The notes under the pieces are model-generated. The model had not been told where the DNA came from. It worked only from the letters and a program-made list of their open reading frames with translations, and did not search any database. Shown in pieces: positions 36,621 through 44,824 of a stretch of 64,000 nt of DNA (its first letter is position 1; the number at the start of each line of letters is the position of its first letter). The DNA comes from Planctomycetota bacterium. Lineage in GTDB: Bacteria > Planctomycetota > UBA1135 > JACQFD01. The position numbers and the translations under genes are program-made. Location of the stretch: contig JACQFD010000002.1 of assembly GCA_016200225.1 (NCBI GenBank), positions 124,001-188,000 on the forward strand, in the 5' to 3' direction.

Positions 36621-36893
36621 ATGATGATTCGTCCTTTATCGTTGCTCTTCGTCGGCGCCATTCTCGCGCTCGGCGTCAGCTGTTCATCCACCAAGTCGAC
36701 CAACACCAACGCCGCCGCAACACCCAAGAAAGAGTGCTGCATGGAAGGCGCAAAGGAAGGCAAGGAATGCTGCAAAGATAAGGCAGCCAACGTCAACGCG
36801 ACGGGCGAGAAGACTCCCGCCTGCTCGGCTGGCGCGAAAGAGTGCCCGGCCATGAAGTGCTGCGAAGAAAAGAAGTCGAACAGCCCCTTCTAA
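36621..36893 (+). CDS. Cys-rich small lipoprotein
   Basis: 90 residues from an ATG preceded by GGAGGATTT. A lipoprotein signal (ALGVSCSS) is followed by a linker and repeated KECC-type motifs (KKECCMEGAKEGKECC, then CSAGAKECPAMKCCEEKK), eight cysteines in 55 residues. Many Lys and Cys with so little else suggest metal binding. It reads outward from fdhD, so the two share an upstream region. Similar tiny Cys-rich lipoproteins occur in planctomycete-like genomes; function unknown. A terminator follows. Confidence 0.65.
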   Translation: MMIRPLSLLFVGAILALGVSCSSTKSTNTNAAATPKKECCMEGAKEGKECCKDKAANVNATGEKTPACSAGAKECPAMKCCEEKKSNSPF

Positions 36894-36939
36894 TATCCAA
36901 AGGACGCGGCGCCTCGCAAACAGCGCCGCGAATCGACAG

Positions 36940-36968
36940 GAGGTCCGGATCGCCGGACCTCTTTTTTT
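36940..36968 (+). terminator. Rho-independent terminator
   Basis: GAGGTCCGG and CCGGACCTC form a perfect 9-bp stem around ATCG, followed by seven T. It ends the Cys-rich lipoprotein transcript. A second small hairpin, GCGGCGC...GCGCCGC, lies just before it at about 36906-36928. Confidence 0.9.
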
Positions 36969-37073
36969 CTTATGAGCGAAAAACTCGTTCGCGAACTCTT
37001 CGAGTCTTTTTGTTAGTATACCCGCCGCATTCACCGCCGGCCGAATTTTCAAAACCCCGCATCGATCTCCGAA

Positions 37074-37394
37074 ATGCCAAAGGTCATTTTTAGTAACGAA
37101 AAACTGAACATCGACGCCGCGGACGGCGCGAATCTCCGTGAAACGGCGCTCGCCGCCGGAATCCAACTTTATCGCGGCCCCGCCCGGCTTCTTAATTGTC
37201 GCGGCCGCGGCGATTGTAAGACTTGCAAAGTCAAAATCGAGCCCGACAAGAACGCGTCGCCGAGAACGGCCGCCGAGTTGCCGCGCGCGCACGGAAGAAT
37301 TTTACAAATGATCGATCATCGCGAACTCATCGGCTGGCGCCTCGCCTGTCAGGTGAGAATTCGCGGCGAGATCGACGTCGCGACGCAGTGCTGA
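37074..37394 (+). CDS. 2Fe-2S ferredoxin of the plant type
   Basis: 106 residues. The iron-sulfur loop reads LLNCRGRGDCKTCKV, that is C-x5-C-x2-C, with the fourth ligand in RLACQV about 65 residues later, the usual plant-type arrangement. It carries electrons in the cytoplasm to an unknown partner. Its TGA stop (TGCTGA) lies inside the first unit of the 17-bp tandem array. Confidence 0.85.
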   Translation: MPKVIFSNEKLNIDAADGANLRETALAAGIQLYRGPARLLNCRGRGDCKTCKVKIEPDKNASPRTAAELPRAHGRILQMIDHRELIGWRLACQVRIRGEIDVATQC

Positions 37395-37489
37395 TTTGTG
37401 TTTTATGCTGATTTGTGTTTTATGTTGATTCGTGTTTTGTGTTGATTCGGATTTTGTCGATTCATAGTTTTATTGATTTATAACTTTCA
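37389..37489. repeat. 17-bp tandem array, about six units
   Basis: Units read TGCTGATTTGTGTTTTA (twice), TGTTGATTCGTGTTTTG, TGTTGATTCGGATTTTG, then two more diverged ones of 16 and 17 bp. The ferredoxin stop lies in the first. The units decay in order from left to right. Confidence 0.75.
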
Positions 37490-37516
37490 TGCTGACTGTA
37501 AATTTACAGTAACGCC

Positions 37517-37981
37517 ATGTCGCCATCCCAAGCTCTCGCGAGCGGCGCCGAGGCATCGGGCATCGTGTTAACCGTATTATTTGCAACATCCGTGGCCCCC
37601 GCCGTTTTTCGCCTGACGCCGCCCGACTCGGCAGGCCGCGTTTTCGGCCGGCTCGCGCGCATCCACCTTTTCGGCGCGTTGTTCGCGGCAATTCTCGCAT
37701 GTGCCGCCCGCACGCGACTCGGCGCGACAGGATTGTCCCTCATCGACGGTCTCGCCTGCGCGGTCGTCGGCGGGACGCTCTTCGCACTCGGTAAATTTGA
37801 AAACTCGCGCGACCTCGCCATGCGCGAACCCGGTCAGGGCACCGCAACTGACGGCCCCGCCATTCTTCTCTCCCATCAATTACTCCGCGGCGTTCGCGCG
37901 CTCGCGTTCCTTGCCGGAGTCCTTCTCTCACTCTCATTTCTTCTACCCCTTATTCTTCCACACTTACAAGCCGCGGCTTGA
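37517..37981 (+). CDS. DUF4149/TMEM205-like membrane protein
   Basis: 154 residues with four probable membrane helices ([41 protein letters not shown] region, [16 protein letters not shown]) and the NSRD motif before the third loop, features of the DUF4149 family. These small membrane proteins have no firmly known role. It is followed by 16 bp and the peroxiredoxin-like gene. Confidence 0.65.
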   Translation: MSPSQALASGAEASGIVLTVLFATSVAPAVFRLTPPDSAGRVFGRLARIHLFGALFAAILACAARTRLGATGLSLIDGLACAVVGGTLFALGKFENSRDLAMREPGQGTATDGPAILLSHQLLRGVRALAFLAGVLLSLSFLLPLILPHLQAAA

Positions 37982-37997
37982 AAGAGTGCGCGGCACA

Positions 37998-38537
37998 ATG
38001 GATCCTCTCCCCCCTATTTTTCCAACTGACGCGCCTTTAACAGCAGCACCAGTGTCTGCACACCTCAAAGTCGGCGATCGCGCTCCCGCATTTACATTAA
38101 AATGCACTGACGGACGCTTGATTAGTCTTGCGGACTTCGCCGGCCAAAAACAAGTCGTGCTGTTTTTCTATTCTAAAGATTCGTCGCCCGACGACGCGGC
38201 GGATGCACGTATGTTTCGCGACGCGCTCGAACGCATCACGGGCGTGAACGGCGAACTCATCGGACTTTCGGTGGACGATATTTATGAACACCGGAAATTC
38301 GTGAAGCAGAATCAAATAAATTATTATATTCTCTCGGATACTACAAAATCCGTAACCAACGCGTACGGCGTGCTAAAAAAGGAAGGCTACGGATCGCGCG
38401 CGACGTTCGTCGTCGACAAGCAGGGCCTGCTGAAGGCGATTTTTCCGAACGCCCAGCACGGCGAATCGCACATCGAGGAAATAATAAAATCCCTGAAGGG
38501 GCAATCCAACTTTTCGGCCGGGCCGCCGAAGCCGTAA
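37998..38537 (+). CDS. Peroxiredoxin-like (BCP/AhpC fold) protein without the peroxidatic Cys
   Basis: 179 residues from ATG 37998. The fold is clearly of the peroxiredoxin Q/BCP type: [28 protein letters not shown], then [12 protein letters not shown] and [13 protein letters not shown]. But the catalytic segment, normally TPGCT, reads [12 protein letters not shown], with Asp where the peroxidatic Cys belongs. One other Cys remains near the N-terminus. It is likely a redoxin-fold protein with another function, or a decayed one. Confidence 0.75.
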   Translation: MDPLPPIFPTDAPLTAAPVSAHLKVGDRAPAFTLKCTDGRLISLADFAGQKQVVLFFYSKDSSPDDAADARMFRDALERITGVNGELIGLSVDDIYEHRKFVKQNQINYYILSDTTKSVTNAYGVLKKEGYGSRATFVVDKQGLLKAIFPNAQHGESHIEEIIKSLKGQSNFSAGPPKP

Positions 38538-38613
38538 TATTATCTATTAATATAAAACCTCGGCGGCGGCGCCGGCCCGATGCGATCCTCGATTTGAACA
38601 TTTCGCGGTTGCC

Positions 38614-39093
38614 ATGAACGAAGATGCAAAGAAAACGCTGCTGAGATTCATTCCGCACGGCCTTTATGTTATTACAACCGGCGCGGGAGACTCGGCGCAC
38701 GGCTTCACGGCAACGTGGATGACGCAGGCGTCCTTCAAACCGCCGCTCGTCGCGATCGGCGTCCGCCGCGATTCGCACGCGTTCACGACGATCGCCGCGA
38801 ACGGATCGTTTATTGTTAACTTCGTGGGCAAGAACGACCGCGCGATTTGCGAGAAATTTTTTCAGCCGCCAAAATCCGAGAACCAACATTTCGGCAATTA
38901 TGCATTTTCGCCCGCGCCCGTCACGGGCGGACCGGCGCTGACGGACGCGCTCGCATGGCTCGAATGTAAAGTTACAGATATCGTCGATCGCGGCGATCAT
39001 GCCGTCGTCGTCGGCGAAGTCGTCGGCGCGAATATCATAAAAGCCGGCGATCCGCTCGTGCTCGCCGATACGCCCTGGAAATACGGCGGATAG
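38614..39093 (+). CDS. Flavin reductase-like, FMN-binding domain protein
   Basis: 159 residues. The pattern is that of the flavin reductase-like split-barrel: FIPHGLYVITTG, AHGFTATWMTQASF, PPLVAIGVRRDSHAF, GSFIVNFVG and WLECKVTDIVDRGDHAVVVGEV. Such proteins bind FMN tightly and reduce it or a partner with NAD(P)H. It is single-domain, without the rubredoxin tail seen in some anaerobes. It precedes the cobalt/nickel transporter by 37 bp. Confidence 0.8.
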   Translation: MNEDAKKTLLRFIPHGLYVITTGAGDSAHGFTATWMTQASFKPPLVAIGVRRDSHAFTTIAANGSFIVNFVGKNDRAICEKFFQPPKSENQHFGNYAFSPAPVTGGPALTDALAWLECKVTDIVDRGDHAVVVGEVVGANIIKAGDPLVLADTPWKYGG

Positions 39094-39130
39094 CGGCGGC
39101 TCGGACATATTTTATAAATCCATCCGTATC

Positions 39131-40021
39131 ATGCACCTGCCGGACGGATTATTAACACCCGCGGTCTGGGCTCCGGCGGCGATCGCGAGCGGCGTCGCAA
39201 TCGTTATCAGTGCGCGCCGGTCCGGACGGGCGGGCGCGGGATCCACGGCGGCGCTCGCGTCCTTCGTATTCGCCGCGCAAACATTACAATTTCCAATTCC
39301 CGGCGGCGCGTCCGGCCATCTCCTCGGCGGAACATTGTTAGCAATCCTTCTGCGCCCGCCGCGCGCCGTGCTCGCGATGGCGTGCGTGTTCGCGACGCAG
39401 GCGATCTTGCTGGGCGACGGCGGCGTCACGGCGCTCGGCGCAAATATACTGAACGGAGGCATCGCGCCCGCGCTTCTCGGATTTGTAATTTTTAAGATTT
39501 CCTTGGCGGCCGGTCTCTCGCGCCCGCTCGCGGCCGGCGCGGCCGCCGTGTCCGGAGTCCTCGCGGGCGCGACGATTTGTTCGCTCGAGGTTGGACTCTC
39601 CGGAACTGTAACATTCCTTCCGTTTCTCGGAGCCATGCTCGGTGCGCACCTGTGGATCGCGCTCGGCGAAGCGCTCATCACGGTGGCCGTTCTTCGCGCC
39701 ATCGACGCGCGCCCGGAGTTTTCATTTATATTACAAAACCGCGGCGGCGGCCTATCCGGGGCCGGCGCGCCGCGGGCGGCGCGCCGCGGTTGGGTCGCCG
39801 CTTTTATTATATTAACGATTCTCGGCGCGGCCGTTTGGATATCTTCGAGCGCGCCCGACGGGCTCGAATCCTCCGCCCGCCGATTCGGATTGATCGCCCA
39901 CGCGGCGGCGGAAGTCCGCGAAGAGTCGATTTTATATACATTCGCCGCCTCCTGCGCCGCCGCCGCGGTCGTCGCGATGCTGGCGCTCGCCGCCGTCGCG
40001 CGCGGCCGCCGCGAATCATGA
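39131..40021 (+). CDS. cbiM: ECF cobalt/nickel transporter substrate-binding protein CbiM (with CbiN-like tail)
   Basis: 296 residues. The N-terminus MHLPDG is the family signature, whose Met and His bind the metal; a second His is in SGHLLGG. Six or more membrane segments follow, and a C-terminal segment with SSAPDGLESSARRF is the PDGLE/CbiN-like part, here fused. The protein imports Co2+ or Ni2+ as the S component of an ECF transporter. Its TGA overlaps the ATG of cbiQ (ATGA). Cobalt versus nickel cannot be told. Confidence 0.9.
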   Translation: MHLPDGLLTPAVWAPAAIASGVAIVISARRSGRAGAGSTAALASFVFAAQTLQFPIPGGASGHLLGGTLLAILLRPPRAVLAMACVFATQAILLGDGGVTALGANILNGGIAPALLGFVIFKISLAAGLSRPLAAGAAAVSGVLAGATICSLEVGLSGTVTFLPFLGAMLGAHLWIALGEALITVAVLRAIDARPEFSFILQNRGGGLSGAGAPRAARRGWVAAFIILTILGAAVWISSSAPDGLESSARRFGLIAHAAAEVREESILYTFAASCAAAAVVAMLALAAVARGRRES

Positions 40022-40746
40022 ACGCAATCGGCCTCGATCCGCGCACGCGCATTCTGCTCGCCGCCTTTTGTATCTTTGTCGCGGCGTTGACGCCGAAGTA
40101 TCAATTGGACCGGCTCGCGGTATTATTTATCATCGAATGCACGGTCGCGGTCGTGCTCGCATTCGCGGGCCGGCTTCCCGTCCGCGGATTTTTCGTGATA
40201 TTCGGCGCCGCCGCGCTGCCGGCGTTTTTATTAAGTTCTTTCGCGACGCTGCGTCCGGGCCACGCGCTCGCGCGGATCGCGCCCGGATTTGTTATATCCG
40301 CCGAGGGCGTCGTGCTCGGAGCCGGTTTGTTCACGGCGGCCTGCTGCGCCGCGTGCGCGCTCGCGCTCGTGGCCGCGACGACGACCGCGCCGCTCGCCCG
40401 GCGCGGCCTGCGCGCGCTCGCGTTGCCCGGACCGATGATCGCAATCTTTACATTCGTCGCGCGGCAGATGGAGATTTCGACACACGAGACCCGCCGAATC
40501 TCGCGCGCCGCCCGTCTTCGCGGCGCGCGAGATCGCGGATATCTTACATTTCTCGCGTCGAGCGGAAATTTAGCGAAAGTATTTGTAAATAGCGTGGAAC
40601 GCGGCGCGCGTCTCGACCTGGCCCTCGCCGCGCGCGGTTTCCGCGGTGAAATTCCCGATCCGCCGCTGCCTCGCCTGCCGTTTCGCGACGCGGCCGTGCT
40701 TGCGGCCGCGGCGATTTTTACCATAATGATCCTCAGGCCGGCATGA
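40018..40746 (+). CDS. cbiQ: ECF transporter transmembrane component CbiQ
   Basis: 242 residues with several hydrophobic segments and the conserved basic coupling helices: RRISRAARLRGARDRG, then ERGARLDLALAARGFRGE, which carry the ARG motifs contacting the ATPase. It overlaps cbiM at its start and cbiO at its end (both ATGA), so the three are translated in step. It couples ATP hydrolysis to metal uptake. Confidence 0.9.
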   Translation: MNAIGLDPRTRILLAAFCIFVAALTPKYQLDRLAVLFIIECTVAVVLAFAGRLPVRGFFVIFGAAALPAFLLSSFATLRPGHALARIAPGFVISAEGVVLGAGLFTAACCAACALALVAATTTAPLARRGLRALALPGPMIAIFTFVARQMEISTHETRRISRAARLRGARDRGYLTFLASSGNLAKVFVNSVERGARLDLALAARGFRGEIPDPPLPRLPFRDAAVLAAAAIFTIMILRPA

Positions 40747-41477
40747 ACGATCCGATATTACAATTCGAGAATGTGAGCGCCGCGCACGCCGACGGCACTC
40801 CGGCGCTCCGCGGCGTCGCCTTCGAAATCGGCGGCCGCGCCGCGCGGGCGGCCGTGCTCGGCGGCAACGGCGCCGGAAAATCATCCTTATTCTTAACTAT
40901 TGCAGGATTTTTAGCATTTGAGGGATCTGTTAATATTTTCGGCGAACCTCTGCTGAAGTCGTCGGCGGAATCGCTCCGCCGCAAAATCGGTTTTGTATTC
41001 GAAAACGCCGACGATCAGTTATTTCTCGAATCCGTATTCGAAGATATTGCATTCGGCCCGCGCAACGCCGGCGCCCGCGAGCCGGAAGTGCGCGAACGGG
41101 TCGGCGCGGCGCTCGCCGCCGTCGGCTTGAATGGTTATGAAACACGCCACCCGAGGCGGCTGTCGCAGGGCGAGCGGCGCCTCGCCGCGATCGCCACGGC
41201 GATTGTTATGAATCCGCGGCTTCTCGTCCTCGACGAACCGACGGCGAATCTCGACGCCCGCGCGCGGCGGCGCGTGCTGCTTTGTTTGAAACAATTCGAC
41301 GGCGCCGTTCTCCTGCTGACGCACGATTTCGACGCCGCCCGCGAAATTACAGATAGGAGCATTGTCCTCGCCGAAGGCCGCGTCGTGTTCGACGGCGCGA
41401 CGGAACGCGCGTTTTCCGAACCCCGCGCCCGGGCGGCGCTGGGCGTCGAAGATGAAACTTTTTTAGATCACGTCTAA
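40743..41477 (+). CDS. cbiO: ECF transporter ATPase CbiO
   Basis: 244 residues with all ABC ATPase motifs: Walker A GGNGAGKSS, the Q-loop in FENADDQLFLESVFEDI, signature LSQGERR, Walker B LLVLDEPTANLD and the H-loop in LLTHDFDAA. It energises CbiMQ. The following Fur-type gene starts about 45 bp downstream. Confidence 0.93.
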   Translation: MNDPILQFENVSAAHADGTPALRGVAFEIGGRAARAAVLGGNGAGKSSLFLTIAGFLAFEGSVNIFGEPLLKSSAESLRRKIGFVFENADDQLFLESVFEDIAFGPRNAGAREPEVRERVGAALAAVGLNGYETRHPRRLSQGERRLAAIATAIVMNPRLLVLDEPTANLDARARRRVLLCLKQFDGAVLLLTHDFDAAREITDRSIVLAEGRVVFDGATERAFSEPRARAALGVEDETFLDHV

Positions 41478-41521
41478 AAAAATGCTTGAATTCGATTCCG
41501 CGCGGCGTAATTTCGCCGCCG

Positions 41522-42004
41522 ATGATTTCCAAGCGCGAACGCTCCGACGAATCCTCCCGCGAACGCCTTCGCGCGGCGGGGCTGAACGTCACGCGCGCGC
41601 GGCTCGCGGTACTCGCCGAACTCGACGGCGATCTGTCGCATCCGACCGCGGAGGAATTGTTCGAACGCCTCCGCCGCAAACGAGCGCTGCATAAAAGCGC
41701 GGCGCCCGCGGTTTCCCGCGCGACAGTTTACAATTGTCTCGAGGCGCTCGTCCGGATCGGATATATTAATATTCTCGAGGGCGCGGGCCCCGGCGAAAGC
41801 GCGGGAGCGCGCCGATTCGATCCGAATCGCGCGCGACATTTTCACGCGTGCTGCCGCGTTTGCGGCGCGATTTTCGACGTGGAACCGAATGGGTTGATGC
41901 GCGACGCTTCCATTCGCGCGCCGAGGACGCTCCCCTCCGGATTTCAAGTCGCTTCGCTCGACGTGCGCGTCGCCGGCGTATGCGCCGCGTGCGCGAGGAA
42001 ATAA
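41522..42004 (+). CDS. Fur-family metal- or peroxide-responsive repressor
   Basis: 160 residues from ATG 41522 (the TTG at 41486 is less likely). The winged-helix part is clear (LNVTRARLAVLAELDG, HPTAEELFERL, SRATVYNCLEALVRIGYI), followed by the metal-binding half with ARHFHACCRVCGAIFDV and VCAACARK, giving the two CxxC of the structural zinc site. It lies between the metal importer and rubrerythrin, so it may be Nur-like (nickel) or PerR-like (peroxide). I cannot decide between them. Confidence 0.85.
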   Translation: MISKRERSDESSRERLRAAGLNVTRARLAVLAELDGDLSHPTAEELFERLRRKRALHKSAAPAVSRATVYNCLEALVRIGYINILEGAGPGESAGARRFDPNRARHFHACCRVCGAIFDVEPNGLMRDASIRAPRTLPSGFQVASLDVRVAGVCAACARK

Positions 42005-42096
42005 TATTAATCATTCAATTATTTTTCGTTCAATTCAAATAGTTATATATCAGTTTCTTCTTCCCCGTCCCAATCGACTCCAATCCATTTCGTTCC

Positions 42097-42519
42097 ATGA
42101 CAAAGAATCTAAAGGGTACAAAAACCCACGATAACCTCAAAGACGCATTCGCGGGCGAATCGCAGGCGAACCGGCGTTACTTATATTTCGCAAAACAGGC
42201 CGACGTCGAGGGATTTCCCGAAGTGGCCGGCAATTTTCGCGACACGGCCGAAGGCGAAACCGGCCACGCGCACGGCCACCTCGATTTCTTAAGATCGGTC
42301 GGCGATCCGGCGACGGGCGAGCCGATCGGCGACACGCACAAGAATCTAAAGTCTTCGGTCGCCGGCGAAACGTATGAATATACGACGATGTATCCGGGCA
42401 TGTCGAAGACCGCCCGCGAAGAGGGATTTCCCGAAGTCGCCGACTGGTTCGACGTCCTCGCGCGCGCCGAGAAGAGCCACGCGGGCAAATTTCAGAAACT
42501 CCTCGACGGAATTAAGTAA
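42097..42519 (+). CDS. Rubrerythrin
   Basis: 140 residues of the ferritin-like diiron fold: [19 protein letters not shown] and, in the second half, [14 protein letters not shown], with the E-x-x-x-R/H ligand pattern of the two iron sites. It lacks the C-terminal rubredoxin domain, so it is the short (sulerythrin-like) form. These proteins reduce hydrogen peroxide in anaerobes. It leads a conserved trio with the GlpC-like and DUF3501 genes. Confidence 0.88.
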   Translation: MTKNLKGTKTHDNLKDAFAGESQANRRYLYFAKQADVEGFPEVAGNFRDTAEGETGHAHGHLDFLRSVGDPATGEPIGDTHKNLKSSVAGETYEYTTMYPGMSKTAREEGFPEVADWFDVLARAEKSHAGKFQKLLDGIK

Positions 42520-42527
42520 ATTTAACG

Positions 42528-42571
42528 AAAATCGCCGGGGAGGCGCCGGAATTCCGCGCCTCCCCGATTTT
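42528..42571 (+). terminator. Terminator after rubrerythrin
   Basis: GGGGAGGCGC and GCGCCTCCCC form a perfect 10-bp stem around nine bases; outside it AAAATC pairs with GATTTT. It lies between the rubrerythrin and the Fe-S protein genes and may reduce, rather than stop, transcription into the latter. Confidence 0.8.
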
Positions 42572-42614
42572 AATATTTCATTTCCGGCGTTCGTTTATTA
42601 ATTATTATATCAAA

Positions 42615-43877
42615 ATGCCCGAGTACGATCCGAAGAAGCCGGAGTTTTACGACAAGAGAGATCTGCGCGCGTCCGTGGAGAAAGCGCTCGACATCTGCAA
42701 CGGCTGCCGGCTTTGTTATAATCTTTGCGGGTCGTTTCCGGCGTTATTCGCGTCGGCCGAACGACACGACGACGATATGACAAAAGTTACGGCGCCGGAA
42801 ATCGATAAAATCGTCGACGAATGCTTTCAATGCAAAGTTTGTTACGAACGTTGCCCGTACACGCCCGACCAGGGACATTCTTATAATTTAGATTTTCCCC
42901 GATTGATGCAAAGAGCGCTCGCGCAGCGCGTGAAGGAACACGGCGTGCCGTTTCGCGACCGAATGCTGGGGTCGCCCGATTTTATCGGTAAATTGTCGTC
43001 CGGGCCGGCCGCGCCGATCGTTAATTTTGCGAACGAGTCGGAATTTCACCGCGGGATTCTTGCAAAACTCGCCGGAATTTCGCCGAAAAAGACGCTGCCG
43101 AAATTCGCGGGCAAGACTTTTAGTTCTTTCGCAAAACGCCACAAATCGCCCGCGTCGGCGACCGGTTCGGTCGCGTATTTCGCGACCTGTTTTGTAGATT
43201 ATAATTCTCCGCGCATCGGCAAGGCGGTCACGGCGGTGCTCGAACGGCAGTCGCTCGCGGTTTCCATCGTGACGGGCGTCTGTTGCGGAATGCCGAAATG
43301 GGCGAACGGCGACATCGACGGAGCGACCGCGCACGCCGCGGAAAATGTAAGGTTGCTCGCGCCCATGGCCCGCGCGGGGAACAAGATTATTGTTACAAAT
43401 CCGACCTGCTCCATGCAGATCCGCGACGAGTTTCCCCGGCTGCTCGGGACCGAAGACGCGACAATCGTATCAAAACAGACGCGCGATTTTGGTCACTACT
43501 TATCGGAATTGTCGCGCGAGGGAAAATTGAACGGTGAATTTAAGAAAAGTCCCGGCAAAGTCCGTTATCACGTTCCCTGCCATCTGCGCGCGCAGAAAAT
43601 CGGCCAGCCGATGCAACAAATACTCGCCCGCGCCGGCGCGGAGGTCGAGACCGTGCGAGCATGCTCGGGACACGACGGCACGTGGTCGATGAAAACGGAA
43701 AATTTCGAGAATTCGATGAAATGGGGCGAAAACTGTTTCAAGGGAATGCGCGACGCGGGCGGGGCCGCCTGCGCGAGCGATTGTCCGCTCGCCGCCATTC
43801 AAATTCGGCAGGCGACGGGAATTGAAGTAAAACATCCGGCCGAGGTTCTCGCCGACGCGTACGGCTTGGATATTTAA
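42615..43877 (+). CDS. GlpC/HdrD-like (Fe-S)-binding protein with CCG domains
   Basis: 420 residues. The N-terminus has two 4Fe-4S sites: CNGCRLCYNLCG and CFQCKVCYERCP. Two CCG (cysteine-rich) domains follow (GVCCGMPKW, TNPTCSMQ; VRACSGHDGTWSMK, ACASDCPLAA). The layout is that of the GlpC and HdrD/HdrB families, which pass electrons between quinones or dithiols and other partners. Together with rubrerythrin before it and DUF3501 after it, it forms a known gene trio, thought to supply electrons for peroxide reduction. Confidence 0.85.
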   Translation: MPEYDPKKPEFYDKRDLRASVEKALDICNGCRLCYNLCGSFPALFASAERHDDDMTKVTAPEIDKIVDECFQCKVCYERCPYTPDQGHSYNLDFPRLMQRALAQRVKEHGVPFRDRMLGSPDFIGKLSSGPAAPIVNFANESEFHRGILAKLAGISPKKTLPKFAGKTFSSFAKRHKSPASATGSVAYFATCFVDYNSPRIGKAVTAVLERQSLAVSIVTGVCCGMPKWANGDIDGATAHAAENVRLLAPMARAGNKIIVTNPTCSMQIRDEFPRLLGTEDATIVSKQTRDFGHYLSELSREGKLNGEFKKSPGKVRYHVPCHLRAQKIGQPMQQILARAGAEVETVRACSGHDGTWSMKTENFENSMKWGENCFKGMRDAGGAACASDCPLAAIQIRQATGIEVKHPAEVLADAYGLDI

Positions 43878-43920
43878 TAACCGAATCGTCCTTCGAAAAT
43901 ATCGGTTCGAATCATTTATC

Positions 43921-44553
43921 ATGAAAAAAGTCGCCCGCGCGGATTTATGGCCGCTCGAAACTTACGAATCGCGCCGCGACGCGATTCGTAAAAAAATGAT
44001 CGCCTTGAAATCCCGGCGCCGCGTTCTGCTGCCTCCGAACATTTCATTAACATTCGAGAATCGCGGGACCGTCTGGTATCAAATACAGGAAATGTTGCGC
44101 GCCGAGCGCATCGTTAAAATTGCGGCGATCCGCCACGAACTGAGGACTTATAACGAACTGGTGCCGCCGCAAAACGGCCTGCGCGCGACGCTTTTCATCG
44201 AAATCCCCGATTTACATAAATTGCGCGACGCGCTTCCGCGTTTCCGCGATTTGCCGAGGCTCGGGAATATTTATTTCGAGATCGAACCGCGCCGCGGCGA
44301 AGTTATTAAGATTCCGGCGGAATTCGATCCCGAGCAATATTCGGAGGAACGCGTTTCGGCCGTTCAGTATTTAACGTTTCGATTTACTCGCGAGGCGTGC
44401 GACGCGCTCCGCGGACGTTCGGCGCGTTTGCACCTTGTGTGCGCCCACCCGGCAAATCGGGCGCGCGTTCCGGTGTCTGCGGCAACGCGCCGCGAGTTGC
44501 ATTCTGATTTGTTCGCATTGCCCGCGTCTCCGGGGGTCCGGAGCCCTCGTTGA
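43921..44553 (+). CDS. DUF3501 family protein
   Basis: 210 residues. Its N-terminal block (LETYESRRDAIRKKMIALKSRRRVLL, in parts) and the segment NRGTVWYQIQEMLRAERI mark DUF3501, a family regularly found next to rubrerythrin and GlpC-like genes. Function is unknown; the neighbourhood ties it to oxidative-stress electron transfer. Confidence 0.8.
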   Translation: MKKVARADLWPLETYESRRDAIRKKMIALKSRRRVLLPPNISLTFENRGTVWYQIQEMLRAERIVKIAAIRHELRTYNELVPPQNGLRATLFIEIPDLHKLRDALPRFRDLPRLGNIYFEIEPRRGEVIKIPAEFDPEQYSEERVSAVQYLTFRFTREACDALRGRSARLHLVCAHPANRARVPVSAATRRELHSDLFALPASPGVRSPR

Positions 44554-44824
44554 AGAGATCAGCGCTGAAAAGATCGGAGCTGCGAAAAACGGCACGGTGG
44601 CGTTGTTCACTTTCAATTTCGCTGCGCAGCGCGCGCGCGCGAACCTTCACAATGCAGGGCATGGCCGGATCGAAATACCCGGGCAGCGTGGCGATGCCCA
44701 ACGAGCGAAAACCCGTCCGAAAAGCACATTGAATTTGGAATTGTAAAATCATGAATTCGACCTCCGGGCGGTCGCGCGTGCCGCGCGCGGCATTGCCACA
44801 CTCCCTAAGCAGGGAACGCGGCGA

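Noticed and set aside
43880..43920. GGTTCGAATC-like string suggesting a tRNA T-arm
   Set aside because: No acceptor stem, anticodon arm or CCA can be folded around it; it is just intergenic AT-rich sequence.
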